Origin: Clostridium tagluense
GTDB taxonomy: Bacteria > Bacillota > Clostridia > Clostridiales > Clostridiaceae
DNA: 36,345 nt
Reading direction: 5' to 3'
NCBI RefSeq assembly: GCF_003865095.1
Contig: NZ_BHYK01000040.1
Span: 1 to 36,345 of the forward strand
Shown here one piece after another: positions 1-7,643 of this stretch. The translations under genes were made by a program, and so were the position numbers. The first letter of the stretch is position 1, and every line of letters starts with the position of its first letter. The notes beneath the pieces were generated by a model. It was not told the origin of the DNA. It was given only the letters and a program-made list of their open reading frames with translations, and did no database searches.

Positions 1-2
1 CA

Positions 3-140
3 TTGGAATTCGCAAACACAAGAAAAGGCTATTGGAGAATTTCCAACAGCCCAATTATGACTCGCTCATTAACAAATGATACTTTAAAGAGACGTAACTA
101 CATATTCTTTTCGGATTATTATAGCCACGTTAAACCGTAA
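3..140 (+). CDS. ltrA: Group II intron reverse transcriptase/maturase, C-terminal fragment
   Basis: This open frame runs in from the window edge and ends at TAA 138-140. Its 45 residues contain the block GYWRISNSPIMTRSLTN, which is the characteristic C-terminal tail of intron-encoded reverse transcriptase/maturase proteins just after the maturase (X) domain. There is no room for a C-terminal HNH endonuclease domain, which fits an endonuclease-lacking class (bacterial class C or similar). The protein would splice its own intron RNA and reverse-transcribe it for mobility. Whether the full gene is intact cannot be judged here. Confidence 0.88.
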   Translation: MEFANTRKGYWRISNSPIMTRSLTNDTLKRRNYIFFSDYYSHVKP

Positions 141-148
141 ACTAATGA

Positions 149-216
149 AACGCCGTATACCGAACGGTACGTACGGTGTTGTGAAAGGGGCGAAACATTT
201 TAATTGTTAGCCTCTA
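149..216 (+). ncRNA. Group II intron domains V and VI
   Basis: Domain V (149-180) folds as a nine-pair stem between AACGCCGTA and TACGGTGTT, a two-base CG bulge, and a distal UACC/GGUA stem with a GAAC tetraloop. The catalytic triad position reads CGC instead of AGC, as in bacterial class C introns. Domain VI follows (about 181-216), closed by AGGGG pairing with CCUCU around an inner AACA/UGUU helix that offers candidate branch-point adenosines. Known family: these are the catalytic core and the lariat branch-point domain. The pairing was checked by eye only. Confidence 0.82.
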
Positions 217-222
217 TTCGAT

Positions 223-683
223 TGTTGCCTCAATTTAAACCTGTTGTGGCTATTGTAATTATAACAGGGGTGTGTTTTGGAGCAGAATCAGGATTTCTTG
301 TAGGGGCAGTTTCAGGGTTTGTATCTAACTTTTTCTTTGGTCAAGGTCCTTGGACACCATGGCAAATGTTTTGTTTTGGAATAATTGGATTTGTAGCAGG
401 TATATTATTTAAAATGGGAATTCTAAAAAAAACAAAGCTATCTTTATGTGTGTTTGGAGGAATTAGTACATTCTTTATATATGGAGGAATTATAAATATT
501 GGTTCACTTTTAATGTTCACATCACATTTTTCATTAAAAGCACTGATTGCAACTTATATATCAGGTTTTTGGTTTGATATGGTTCATGCTATTGCTACAG
601 TTTTTTTTCTGTATGTAATTTCGCAATCTATGATAGAAAAGCTGGAACGAATTAAAATAAAATATGGACTTATAGATACATAG
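223..683 (+). CDS. ECF transporter S component, downstream exon of an intron-interrupted gene
   Basis: About 153 residues begin LPQFKPVVAIVIITG and contain FVSNFFFGQGPWTPWQM. This block is typical of energy-coupling-factor S components, the membrane subunits that bind a vitamin or other micronutrient. Several hydrophobic segments are visible. The family N-terminus (first helix or two) is missing: an apparent TTG start at 204 lies inside intron domain VI, so it is not a real start. The most likely reading is that the first exon lies upstream of the intron, outside the window, and the gene is expressed only after splicing. The substrate cannot be assigned. A short AT-rich gap follows. Confidence 0.75.
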
Positions 684-807
684 ATTTAAATCCATCAAAG
701 ATAAAAAAATTGTGATAAGTAATCCTTATTTTAGGTAATTTATGATGAATTCAACTAAAAAAGGTACATTATATTATCAAAATAAATATTATATAAAACA
801 TGAAAAA

Positions 808-848
808 CTTTAAACTATGGTTAATATTTGATTAGAGATAGTTTAAAG
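808..848. promoter_or_regulatory. Inverted repeat in leader of the secreted-protein gene
   Basis: CTTTAAACTAT (808-818) and ATAGTTTAAAG (838-848) are perfect 11-base inverted arms around 19 bases, ending about 25 bases before the ribosome binding site of the next gene. It could be an operator or a leader hairpin that affects mRNA stability. No run of T follows, so it is not a terminator. I found no convincing -35/-10 pair in 684-891. Confidence 0.45.
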
Positions 849-891
849 AAATATTAAAAATCAAACAAAAAATGAGAGGAGTATAAAGCAC

Positions 892-1713
892 ATGAAACAA
901 ATTAAAAAAACACTAAGCATATTTATGGTAGCAATATTTGTAATGGCTGGAATTTTAGGAAATGGTACAGCAAAAGCTACAGTTTTAATTCCAAAAATAA
1001 ATTATCTTGGAGTAGACCATTCACCACTAGTAGTAGGAGATACTGAAAAATTTACAATAACTTCAGAGTATGATGGGCTAGTACAATACAAAGCATTCAT
1101 TTTTGATGGTGAAAAATGGAGCGAATTAACAAGTGGATATGGGGAAGCAGTAGATGCTAAAACTCCATATGTTTTGCCAGAAACAAGCGCATTTAAATTA
1201 GGAAAATATAAACTTTCAATTTGGGTAAAAAGGGCAGGAGTAGCAAGTGTTAACGAGAAAGGCTACGATACTTTCTATATAGCAAGTTTAAACTGTGTAA
1301 CTAGAGATAATGCTAACAGAGTATATGCAAATGGCGACGCTAAAGTTGAAACTAAGGGTTTAACAGTTAAATTAAACGGAATAGAAAACATCGGTGGGAT
1401 TAAAGGACCATACCTTTATAGATTATTTATATTTAATCCAACAACAGGATTATGGTCAAGTGGAGCTAAAGAGTATACCGAAACTCCATCATACACATTT
1501 AAAGAAGCAGGAACTTACGTGGTAATTGTACATATAAACACAGTTAATTCAACAACCTGGAAAAATTATGAAGCTGGTATAAAAAAAGGATCATATGAAG
1601 CTTGGAAAACAATAGTGGTAAATGTTGATGACGGTACAAAAGTATTTGACACTTCAGTTAAGGCTGCTACAGTTGGAACTAGTAAATGTAACTTTAACAG
1701 CGGATGGTATTAA
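892..1713 (+). CDS. Secreted protein with two triple-tyrosine-like domains
   Basis: 273 aa, with a clear signal peptide: basic MKQIKK, a hydrophobic core, and a likely cut after GTAKA near residue 29. The mature part contains two related segments, about residues 45-130 and 145-240. Each has a Y-rich pattern with F-I-F-D/N, a Trp, then a G-x-Y beta-strand pattern (GKYKLSIWVK; GTYVVIVHI). This resembles the Y_Y_Y (triple tyrosine) fold found in clostridial cell-surface proteins; the domain name is tentative. No anchor, S-layer repeat or catalytic motif is seen, so it is probably released or wall-associated. The start has a GAGAGGAG ribosome site at 874-881. It is a single gene with its own terminator. 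Confidence 0.75.
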   Translation: MKQIKKTLSIFMVAIFVMAGILGNGTAKATVLIPKINYLGVDHSPLVVGDTEKFTITSEYDGLVQYKAFIFDGEKWSELTSGYGEAVDAKTPYVLPETSAFKLGKYKLSIWVKRAGVASVNEKGYDTFYIASLNCVTRDNANRVYANGDAKVETKGLTVKLNGIENIGGIKGPYLYRLFIFNPTTGLWSSGAKEYTETPSYTFKEAGTYVVIVHINTVNSTTWKNYEAGIKKGSYEAWKTIVVNVDDGTKVFDTSVKAATVGTSKCNFNSGWY

Positions 1714-1760
1714 AAACTTTACTATAGGTATAAAATACAAATATGGTTAGTATTATTGTC

Positions 1761-1797
1761 AAGCCCTTTAGCAGAAATGCTAAGGGGCTTGTTTTTT
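1761..1797 (+). terminator. Rho-independent terminator after the secreted-protein gene
   Basis: AAGCCCTTTAGCA (1761-1773) pairs with TGCTAAGGGGCTT (1778-1790) across a GAAA tetraloop, followed by GTTTTTT. This strong hairpin closes the monocistronic unit. Confidence 0.93.
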
Positions 1798-1912
1798 CGC
1801 AGGAGAAGAATATAACTATTCTACACAGGATAGGCAATGTAATTGATGAAATAATGATAATTACAAGGATGTAGATTATGATAATAATAAATATTTTTTA
1901 TGACTTAAAGTA

Positions 1913-1924
1913 TGCAAATTTGCA
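1913..1924. promoter_or_regulatory. Candidate upstream activator site for the sigma-54 promoter
   Basis: TGCAAATTTGCA is a perfect 12-base palindrome about 175 bases upstream of the -24 element, within the usual distance range for binding of a sigma-54 enhancer-binding protein. A related half-site ATGCAT follows at about 1928. It is assigned only by symmetry and position; no cognate activator gene is in the window. Confidence 0.4.
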
Positions 1925-2055
1925 CTGTATGCATTTTTGAATATGGCTAATTTGAAGGATTTGATTCAATAATTTAAGAAGGAGTTGCAATTAAGTAAAA
2001 TGATTATAAGGTAAGTAAAACTATGAAAACCTTATAAATAAGATTTTAACATAGA

Positions 2056-2071
2056 CTTGTCAAGGGTCAAG
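2056..2071. promoter_or_regulatory. CTTG/CAAG inverted repeat upstream of the sigma-54 promoter
   Basis: CTTGTCAAGGGTCAAG contains overlapping CTTG...CAAG inverted half-sites about 27 bases upstream of the -24 element. It could bind a local regulator (a repressor or an architectural protein); it is close for a classical enhancer. Low certainty. Confidence 0.3.
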
Positions 2072-2097
2072 CTATTAAAGAATAGTAAATCCTATAG

Positions 2098-2114
2098 TTG
2101 GCACGGCTATTGCT
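2098..2114 (+). promoter_or_regulatory. Sigma-54 (RpoN/SigL) -24/-12 promoter
   Basis: TTGGCACG, four bases, then TTGCT matches the sigma-54 consensus (TGGCAC-N5-TTGC) exactly, with GG and GC dinucleotides at the required spacing. It lies about 40 bases before the abfD start, followed by a GGGGGG ribosome site. Known biology: such promoters need an ATP-driven enhancer-binding activator, so the operon is probably switched on by a specific substrate or metabolic signal. Confidence 0.9.
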
Positions 2115-2153
2115 TAGTATATATACATCAAGAGAAATTGGGGGGAATATATT

Positions 2154-3608
2154 ATGCCATTAATGACAAGGGAAGAATATATTGATAGTTTAAGAAACTT
2201 AAAACAAAAGGTTTATTTATTTGGAGAGCTTATAGAAAATCCTGTGGATCATCCAATGATAAGACCATCATTAAATTCAGTAGCTATGACTTATGAACTT
2301 GCACAGAAAAATGAATATGAAGGTTTAATGACAACTACATCAAGTTTAACAGGGAAAGTGGTAAATAGATTTTGTCATATTCATAAAAGCAATGATGATT
2401 TAATAAACAAAGTTAAAATGCAAAGATTATGCGGTCAAAATACAGGAGCATGTTTTCAAAGATGTGTTGGTATGGATGCTTTTAATGCTGTATATAGTAC
2501 TACTTTTGAGATTGATGAAGCTCATGGAACTGATTATCATAAAAAATTCAAGAAATACATGGAGTACGTTCAAGAAAAGGATTTAGTTGTGGATGGAGCA
2601 ATGACAGATCCTAAGGGAGATAGATCTCTGGCTCCAAGTAAACAAAAGGATTTAGATTTATTTTTAAGAGTTGTAGAGAGAAGAGAAGATGGAATTGTTG
2701 TTAGAGGAGCAAAGGCTCATCAAACAGGAATGGTTAATTCTCATGAAATATTAGTTATGCCAACAATAGCAATGGGGCCAGATGATAAGGACTTTGCCAT
2801 CGCATTTGCTGTGCCAGTTGATGCAGAAGGTATCTTTAGTATATATGGAAGACAATCTTGTGATACAAGAAAGTTAGAAGAGGGAGCAGAGATAGATTTA
2901 GGAAACAGTACTTTTGGAGGACATGAAACCCTAACTATATTTGAAGATGTATTTGTTCCAAATGAAAGAATATTTTTAAACGGAGAAGTAGAGTTTTCAG
3001 GAATGCTTGTAGAAAGATTTGCAGGATATCATAGACAAAGCTATGGTGGATGTAAAGTTGGGGTTGGAGATGTACTTATAGGAGCATCTGCTGTGGCTGC
3101 TGATTATAATGGAGCAAATAAGGCATCTCACATAAAAGATAAGCTTATAGAGATGATTCACTTAAATGAAACCCTATATAGCTGTGGTATTGCCTGTTCC
3201 TGCGAAGGCTCTGCTACAAAGTCTGGAAACTATCAAATAGATTTATTATTAGCAAATGTTTGTAAACAAAATATAACAAGATTCCCTTATGAGATAGCAA
3301 GACTTGCAGAAGATATAGCAGGCGGGTTAATGGTGACAATGCCATCAGAGAAAGACCTTAAGGATCCTAAGATAGGACCATATATAGAAAAATATTTAAA
3401 GGGCGTAGCTAGTGTACCAACTGAAAATAGATTAAGAATACTAAGACTTATAGAAAATTTAACGCTAGGAAGTGCTGCCGTAGGTTATAGAACTGAGTCA
3501 ATGCATGGTGCTGGTTCACCACAAGCTCAAAGAATAATGATATGGAGACAAGGTAATTTAGACAAAAAGAAAAAATTAGCTAAAGCTATAGCAAAAATTA
3601 AGGAGTGA
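2154..3608 (+). CDS. abfD: 4-hydroxybutyryl-CoA dehydratase / vinylacetyl-CoA isomerase
   Basis: 484 aa, the normal length for this flavin and [4Fe-4S] enzyme. It dehydrates 4-hydroxybutyryl-CoA to crotonyl-CoA by a radical mechanism and also isomerises vinylacetyl-CoA. The cluster ligands known from Clostridium aminobutyricum AbfD appear with a one-residue shift: C100 and C104 (GACFQRC), H293 and C300 (GYHRQSYGGCK), together with Y297 and K301. The fold is acyl-CoA-dehydrogenase-like. It is the first gene of the sigma-54 operon, seven bases before abfT, with GGGGGG as the ribosome site. Identification is very secure; in vivo direction is towards crotonyl-CoA and butyrate by family knowledge. 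Confidence 0.96.
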   Translation: MPLMTREEYIDSLRNLKQKVYLFGELIENPVDHPMIRPSLNSVAMTYELAQKNEYEGLMTTTSSLTGKVVNRFCHIHKSNDDLINKVKMQRLCGQNTGACFQRCVGMDAFNAVYSTTFEIDEAHGTDYHKKFKKYMEYVQEKDLVVDGAMTDPKGDRSLAPSKQKDLDLFLRVVERREDGIVVRGAKAHQTGMVNSHEILVMPTIAMGPDDKDFAIAFAVPVDAEGIFSIYGRQSCDTRKLEEGAEIDLGNSTFGGHETLTIFEDVFVPNERIFLNGEVEFSGMLVERFAGYHRQSYGGCKVGVGDVLIGASAVAADYNGANKASHIKDKLIEMIHLNETLYSCGIACSCEGSATKSGNYQIDLLLANVCKQNITRFPYEIARLAEDIAGGLMVTMPSEKDLKDPKIGPYIEKYLKGVASVPTENRLRILRLIENLTLGSAAVGYRTESMHGAGSPQAQRIMIWRQGNLDKKKKLAKAIAKIKE

Positions 3609-3615
3609 AATTCTT

Positions 3616-4947
3616 ATGGAGTGGAAAGAGGTATATAAAGAAAAAATAGTTACGGCTAGTGAAGCTTCGCAAAAAATAAACTCTGGAGATCGGGTAGTTA
3701 TTGGTCATGCAGTTGGAGAACCTAAACTAGTTATAGATGCAATGATTGAAAATAAGGAAAGTTACGGAGATGTAGAAATAGTTCACATGGTGGGGATGGG
3801 AAAAGGAACATATGCAAGAGAAGAAATGGCTCATCACTTTAAGCATAATTCCTTATTTGCTGGAGCATCTACAAGAGAAGCTATAAATAGTGCTAGAGGA
3901 GAATTCACACCTTGCTTTTTTTCAGAAATCCCAAGATTATTTAGAGAAGAGTATTTAAAGGTAAATGTGGCTATAATTCAAGTTTCAGAGCCTGATGAAC
4001 ATAGTTTTTGTAGCTTTGGAGTTTCAAATGATTACACTAAAGTAGCCGCAGAGTGTGCAGACATAGTTATAGCCGAAGTTAATAAGAAGATGCCAAGAGT
4101 ACTGGGCGATAATTTTATACATGTTAAAGATATAGATTACATAGTAGAGGCCGACTATGAAATTATGGAACTTAAAAAAGGCGAAATAGGAGAAGTAGAA
4201 AATGAAATAGGAAGAAACTGCTCCTTTATTATAGAGGATGGATCCACATTACAACTAGGAATAGGTGCCGTGCCAGACGCTGTACTTCTAAATTTGAAAG
4301 ATAAAAAGGATTTAGGTATACATTCAGAGATGATATCAGATGGAGTAGTAGACCTTGTAGAAGCTGGAGTTATAAATAACAGGAAAAAGACAATTCATAA
4401 AAATAAGATAGTAGCTACATTTTTAATGGGAACAAAGAAACTATATAATTTTGCAGATAATAACCCAATGATAGATATGTTCTCTGTTGATTATGTAAAT
4501 GATCCATATGTTATAAGTCAAAATGATAACATGGTATCAATAAATTCATGTATACAAATAGATTTGATGGGACAAATAGCATCAGAGTCTATAGGACTTA
4601 AGCAATTTAGTGGAGTGGGAGGACAGGTAGATTTTATTAGAGGTGCAAATAGATCTAAAGGTGGTAAAGCGATAATAGCAGTTCCATCAACAGCTTCTAA
4701 AGGTACTGTTTCTAGAATAGTTCCATTTTTAGATAATGGAGCTACAGTAACAACATCAAGAGCAGATGTTCATTATGTAGTTACGGAGTATGGTATAGCA
4801 GAACTAAGAGGAAAGACATTAAAAGAAAGAGGTAGAGCTTTAATAAATATAGCTCATCCTAAATTTAGGGGAGAGTTAATTAAAGAGTGGGAAAGAAGAT
4901 TTAATAGCAAATTTGATTATTTTATATATTATAAGATTCATAAGTAA
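3616..4947 (+). CDS. abfT: 4-hydroxybutyrate CoA-transferase
   Basis: 443 aa, acetyl-CoA hydrolase/transferase family (also called cat2 or abfT). It moves CoA from acetyl-CoA or butyryl-CoA to 4-hydroxybutyrate, giving the substrate of the neighbouring dehydratase. The family motif GIGAVPDAVL (215-224) is present. The predicted catalytic glutamate is E238 in HSEMISDG, matching the glutamate known in AbfT of C. aminobutyricum. The ribosome site GGAG overlaps the end of abfD. A decayed piece of a second copy of this gene lies at 11919-11967. An acetate/butyrate transferase is the alternative, but the abfD neighbourhood strongly favours 4-hydroxybutyrate. Confidence 0.93.
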   Translation: MEWKEVYKEKIVTASEASQKINSGDRVVIGHAVGEPKLVIDAMIENKESYGDVEIVHMVGMGKGTYAREEMAHHFKHNSLFAGASTREAINSARGEFTPCFFSEIPRLFREEYLKVNVAIIQVSEPDEHSFCSFGVSNDYTKVAAECADIVIAEVNKKMPRVLGDNFIHVKDIDYIVEADYEIMELKKGEIGEVENEIGRNCSFIIEDGSTLQLGIGAVPDAVLLNLKDKKDLGIHSEMISDGVVDLVEAGVINNRKKTIHKNKIVATFLMGTKKLYNFADNNPMIDMFSVDYVNDPYVISQNDNMVSINSCIQIDLMGQIASESIGLKQFSGVGGQVDFIRGANRSKGGKAIIAVPSTASKGTVSRIVPFLDNGATVTTSRADVHYVVTEYGIAELRGKTLKERGRALINIAHPKFRGELIKEWERRFNSKFDYFIYYKIHK

Positions 4948-4961
4948 AGGATGATAAAAAG

Positions 4962-5150
4962 ATGGTTTATATAAAAGAAGAGTATTGTAAAGGATGTCAG
5001 CTTTGCATAGATTTTTGTCCTAAAAAGGTTTTAGTTATGAGCCTTGGAAAAGCAACAGTTGAAAAGGGAGACTTATGCATAAGCTGTGGTATATGTGAGA
5101 GAATTTGTCCTGATTTTGCTATAACAATAGGAGGGGACAAAAATGAGTAA
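4962..5150 (+). CDS. korD: 2-oxoglutarate:ferredoxin oxidoreductase, delta (ferredoxin-like) subunit
   Basis: 62 aa with two complete [4Fe-4S] motifs: C9-C12-C15-C19 and C39-C42-C45-C49 (CxxCxxCxxxCP). This is the small electron-transfer subunit of four-subunit 2-oxoacid:ferredoxin oxidoreductases, carrying electrons from the thiamine centre to soluble ferredoxin. It overlaps korA by eight bases, and the order delta-alpha-beta-gamma is typical of KOR and VOR complexes. By itself it could be a free ferredoxin; the overlap argues that it is a subunit. Confidence 0.9.
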   Translation: MVYIKEEYCKGCQLCIDFCPKKVLVMSLGKATVEKGDLCISCGICERICPDFAITIGGDKNE

Positions 5151-6276
5151 TATGGTATTAATGCAAGGAAATGAAGCCTGCGTTGCGGGTGCAATAAAAG
5201 CTGGAATGAAGTTCTATGCAGGTTATCCAATAAGTCCTGCTAGTGAAATTGCTGAAATAGCATCGGTAGAATTGCCTAAGGTAGGTGGCAAGTTTATCCA
5301 GATGGAGGATGAGATAGCAGGTATGGCAGCAGTAGTTGGAGCTTCACTAGCAGGCTTAAAATCAATGACAGCTACAAGTGGACCGGGATTTTCATTAAAG
5401 CAAGAGGTTATAGGATACGCTTCAATGGCTGAGGTACCCTGCGTAATAGTAGATGTTATGAGAGGAGGTCCAAGTACAGGACTTCCAACATCAGTATCAC
5501 AAGGTGATGTAATGCAAAGCATGTGGGGAACTCATGGAGATCACCCAGTTATTGTAATAACACCTATAAGTGTATCAAGTATTTATAAATTAACTATAGA
5601 AGCATTTAACTATGCAGAACAGTATAGAGTCCCAGTAATACTGCTATTAGATGAAGTTATTGCTCATATGAGAGAAAGTATATCTTTAGAGGATTATGAG
5701 GCTGAAATAGTTGATAGGAAAAAGCCAGATTATTGTAATAAAAATGGATTCAAAGCCTATGAGATTACAAAAGATATGGTACCGGCCATGGCAAATATAG
5801 GTGAGGGTTTCAATTTTCACGTTACAGGACTTAGCCATGATGAATATGGATATCCATCAAATTCAAATGAGGTAGCTGGAGATCTTATAACTAGACTTTT
5901 ATGTAAAATCAAAAATAATAGGGGTAGCATAGTTAGATATGAAGATATTAAAACAAAGGGTTGCAAAAATCTAATAGTTTCATTTGGTTCTGTAGCAAGA
6001 GTATGCAAGGAATTAGTAGAAGGAGAAAACCTTGAAGACACAGGATTATTTATACCTTATACTATATGCCCATTTCCAGACAAGGAATTAGAAAAAATCA
6101 TAGAGGAAAATAATATAGAGAATATATTTGTACCGGAATTAAATGCAGGACAGCTTATAAATGAAATAGATAGAATATCAAAAGGCAGGTGCAAAGTAGT
6201 TGGAATAAATAAGTATTGTGGTGAAATATTTGAGCCAAGTGAAATTGTAAATGCCATAAGGGGAGAGCACAGATGA
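5143..6276 (+). CDS. korA: 2-oxoglutarate:ferredoxin oxidoreductase, alpha subunit
   Basis: 377 aa. The N-terminal pyrimidine-binding domain of 2-oxoacid:ferredoxin oxidoreductases is seen in GYPISPASEIAE, in FIQMEDEIAGMAAVVGAS (conserved glutamate that activates thiamine diphosphate) and in TSGPGFSLKQEVIGYA. Domain II follows from about residue 260. The gamma domain is not fused here and is encoded separately. The complex oxidises a 2-oxoacid with CoA to an acyl-CoA, CO2 and reduced ferredoxin. Specificity for 2-oxoglutarate is inferred from the sucD and 4hbD neighbours, which use succinyl-CoA; a branched-chain (VOR) specificity cannot be excluded by sequence alone. Translationally coupled to korD and korB. 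Confidence 0.88.
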   Translation: MSNMVLMQGNEACVAGAIKAGMKFYAGYPISPASEIAEIASVELPKVGGKFIQMEDEIAGMAAVVGASLAGLKSMTATSGPGFSLKQEVIGYASMAEVPCVIVDVMRGGPSTGLPTSVSQGDVMQSMWGTHGDHPVIVITPISVSSIYKLTIEAFNYAEQYRVPVILLLDEVIAHMRESISLEDYEAEIVDRKKPDYCNKNGFKAYEITKDMVPAMANIGEGFNFHVTGLSHDEYGYPSNSNEVAGDLITRLLCKIKNNRGSIVRYEDIKTKGCKNLIVSFGSVARVCKELVEGENLEDTGLFIPYTICPFPDKELEKIIEENNIENIFVPELNAGQLINEIDRISKGRCKVVGINKYCGEIFEPSEIVNAIRGEHR

Positions 6277-7055
6277 ATCAAGGGCTAATAGATAAGTATT
6301 TAAGGAAAGATAAATTGCCACATATATGGTGTAGTGGATGTGGTAATGGAATAATATTAAAAGCATTAGTTGAGGCTATAGATGCTTCAAATATAAACAA
6401 AGAGGATATATGTATTGTAGGGGGCATAGGCTGCTCATCGAGAGCAGCTCAATATATGAATTTTGATACAATACACACATTACATGGGAGAGCTATACCT
6501 TATGCTACAGGAATAAAACTAGCAAATCCTAAAATGAAGGTTATAGTAATATCTGGTGATGGTGATGCAACCGCTATAGGCGGAAATCATTTAATACATG
6601 CTTGTAGAAGAAATATAGATTTGACTGTAATTGTTTTCAATAACAATATATATGGAATGACAGGAGGACAATGTTCACCTACAACGCCAAAGGATGCAAG
6701 AACAACTACGTCAGAAGGTGGAAATCTTTGTAGAGATTTTGACATATGTAAGTTGTGTGATGCAGCAGGAGCAACTTATATAGCTAGAAGTACAGTAGCG
6801 CATTACAATCACTTAGTAAAATCTATAGAAGGTGCTATTTTAAGAAAAGGATTTTCAGTGGTGGAAGCACTAACTACTTGCCCCGTTCAATATGGAAGAA
6901 GAAATAAATTAAAGAAGCCTTCAGATATGATAAATGTTCTTAAAAATGGTGGAGCAGAAAATGAAAAACTTAAAATAGGAGTTTTCAAGGATGAAAATGA
7001 AGATGAATATGTAGAGCAGTACTTAAAATATATTAGCACTCAGGTGATAATTTAA
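6273..7055 (+). CDS. korB: 2-oxoglutarate:ferredoxin oxidoreductase, beta (thiamine diphosphate) subunit
   Basis: 260 aa. The thiamine-diphosphate/Mg motif is GDGDATAIGG near residue 96, continuing to FNNNIYGMTGGQ. The cysteines C20 and C23 (WCSGCGNG), C54 (GIGCSS) and one near residue 203 (TTCPVQYG) match the ligands of the catalytic [4Fe-4S] cluster of this subunit. It starts with an ATGA overlap on the korA stop, implying coupled translation and equal subunit amounts. It carries the decarboxylation site of the complex. Confidence 0.9.
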   Translation: MNQGLIDKYLRKDKLPHIWCSGCGNGIILKALVEAIDASNINKEDICIVGGIGCSSRAAQYMNFDTIHTLHGRAIPYATGIKLANPKMKVIVISGDGDATAIGGNHLIHACRRNIDLTVIVFNNNIYGMTGGQCSPTTPKDARTTTSEGGNLCRDFDICKLCDAAGATYIARSTVAHYNHLVKSIEGAILRKGFSVVEALTTCPVQYGRRNKLKKPSDMINVLKNGGAENEKLKIGVFKDENEDEYVEQYLKYISTQVII

Positions 7056-7070
7056 GGAGGAAGCTTAATC

Positions 7071-7601
7071 ATGGATAAAAGAGAAATAATTTTCACGGGA
7101 CTTGGAGGACAAGGAATAGTTAAAGCAGGAATAATACTGGCAGAAGCTGCGGTACTGGAAGGAATGCATGTTGTTCAAACTCAAAACTATGGACCGGAAT
7201 CTAGAGGTGGATGCTGCAGGGCAGATGTAATAATTTGGGATAAAGATATATCTTATCCAAGGGTAGACAATGCAGATATAATTTTAGCCTTAAGTCAAAG
7301 TGGGTATGACAAGTTTAAAAATAATTCAGCAGAAGGTGCTGTTGTAATTGTAGATGAAACTGTAGATATTGAAGGAGATAGTAATTGCATTAAACTACCT
7401 TTAATAGAGGCATCAGAAGTGCAGCTTAAGAATCCTCAAAGCATAAATATGTTATGTTTAGGAGCCTTGGCAGCAGTAACAAAATTAGTTGATTATGAAA
7501 GCTTAAAGAAAGCTATAAGTGAAAACGTGCCAAGAGCCACTTTGGATAAAAATATGGTAGCTTTTAATAAAGGGATATCTATGGTTGAAGCTTTAGCGTA
7601 A
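7071..7601 (+). CDS. korC: 2-oxoglutarate:ferredoxin oxidoreductase, gamma subunit
   Basis: 176 aa, POR/KOR gamma family. The N-terminus TGLGGQGIVKAGIILAEAA and QTQNYGPESRGGCCRADV are diagnostic of the CoA-binding gamma domain. It is preceded by the strong ribosome site GGAGG fifteen bases after korB. It completes the delta-alpha-beta-gamma set. Length and motifs are normal, with no sign of decay. Confidence 0.92.
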   Translation: MDKREIIFTGLGGQGIVKAGIILAEAAVLEGMHVVQTQNYGPESRGGCCRADVIIWDKDISYPRVDNADIILALSQSGYDKFKNNSAEGAVVIVDETVDIEGDSNCIKLPLIEASEVQLKNPQSINMLCLGALAAVTKLVDYESLKKAISENVPRATLDKNMVAFNKGISMVEALA

Positions 7602-7643
7602 CAATAAATTTTAAATTACAAAGATTGATAGGGGGAACTAAAC

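Larger units (their letters stand above)
1..222 (+). mobile_element. Group II intron, 3' end (5' part outside window)
   Basis: The window opens inside a group II intron. The end of the maturase reading frame (to 140) is followed within ten bases by a domain V hairpin and a domain VI-like hairpin, then by the sequence ATTCGAT, a usual type of 3' end for bacterial group II introns. The exact 3' splice site (about 222-223) is inferred. The sequence immediately downstream continues as conserved coding sequence of an ECF S-component, so the intron seems to sit in a gene on the same strand. The 5' end and most of the ribozyme are not visible. Confidence 0.88.

Noticed and set aside
204-222. TTG at 204 as the start of the S-component
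   Set aside because: These bases belong to intron domain VI and the 3' splice region; the encoded residues are not part of the family.
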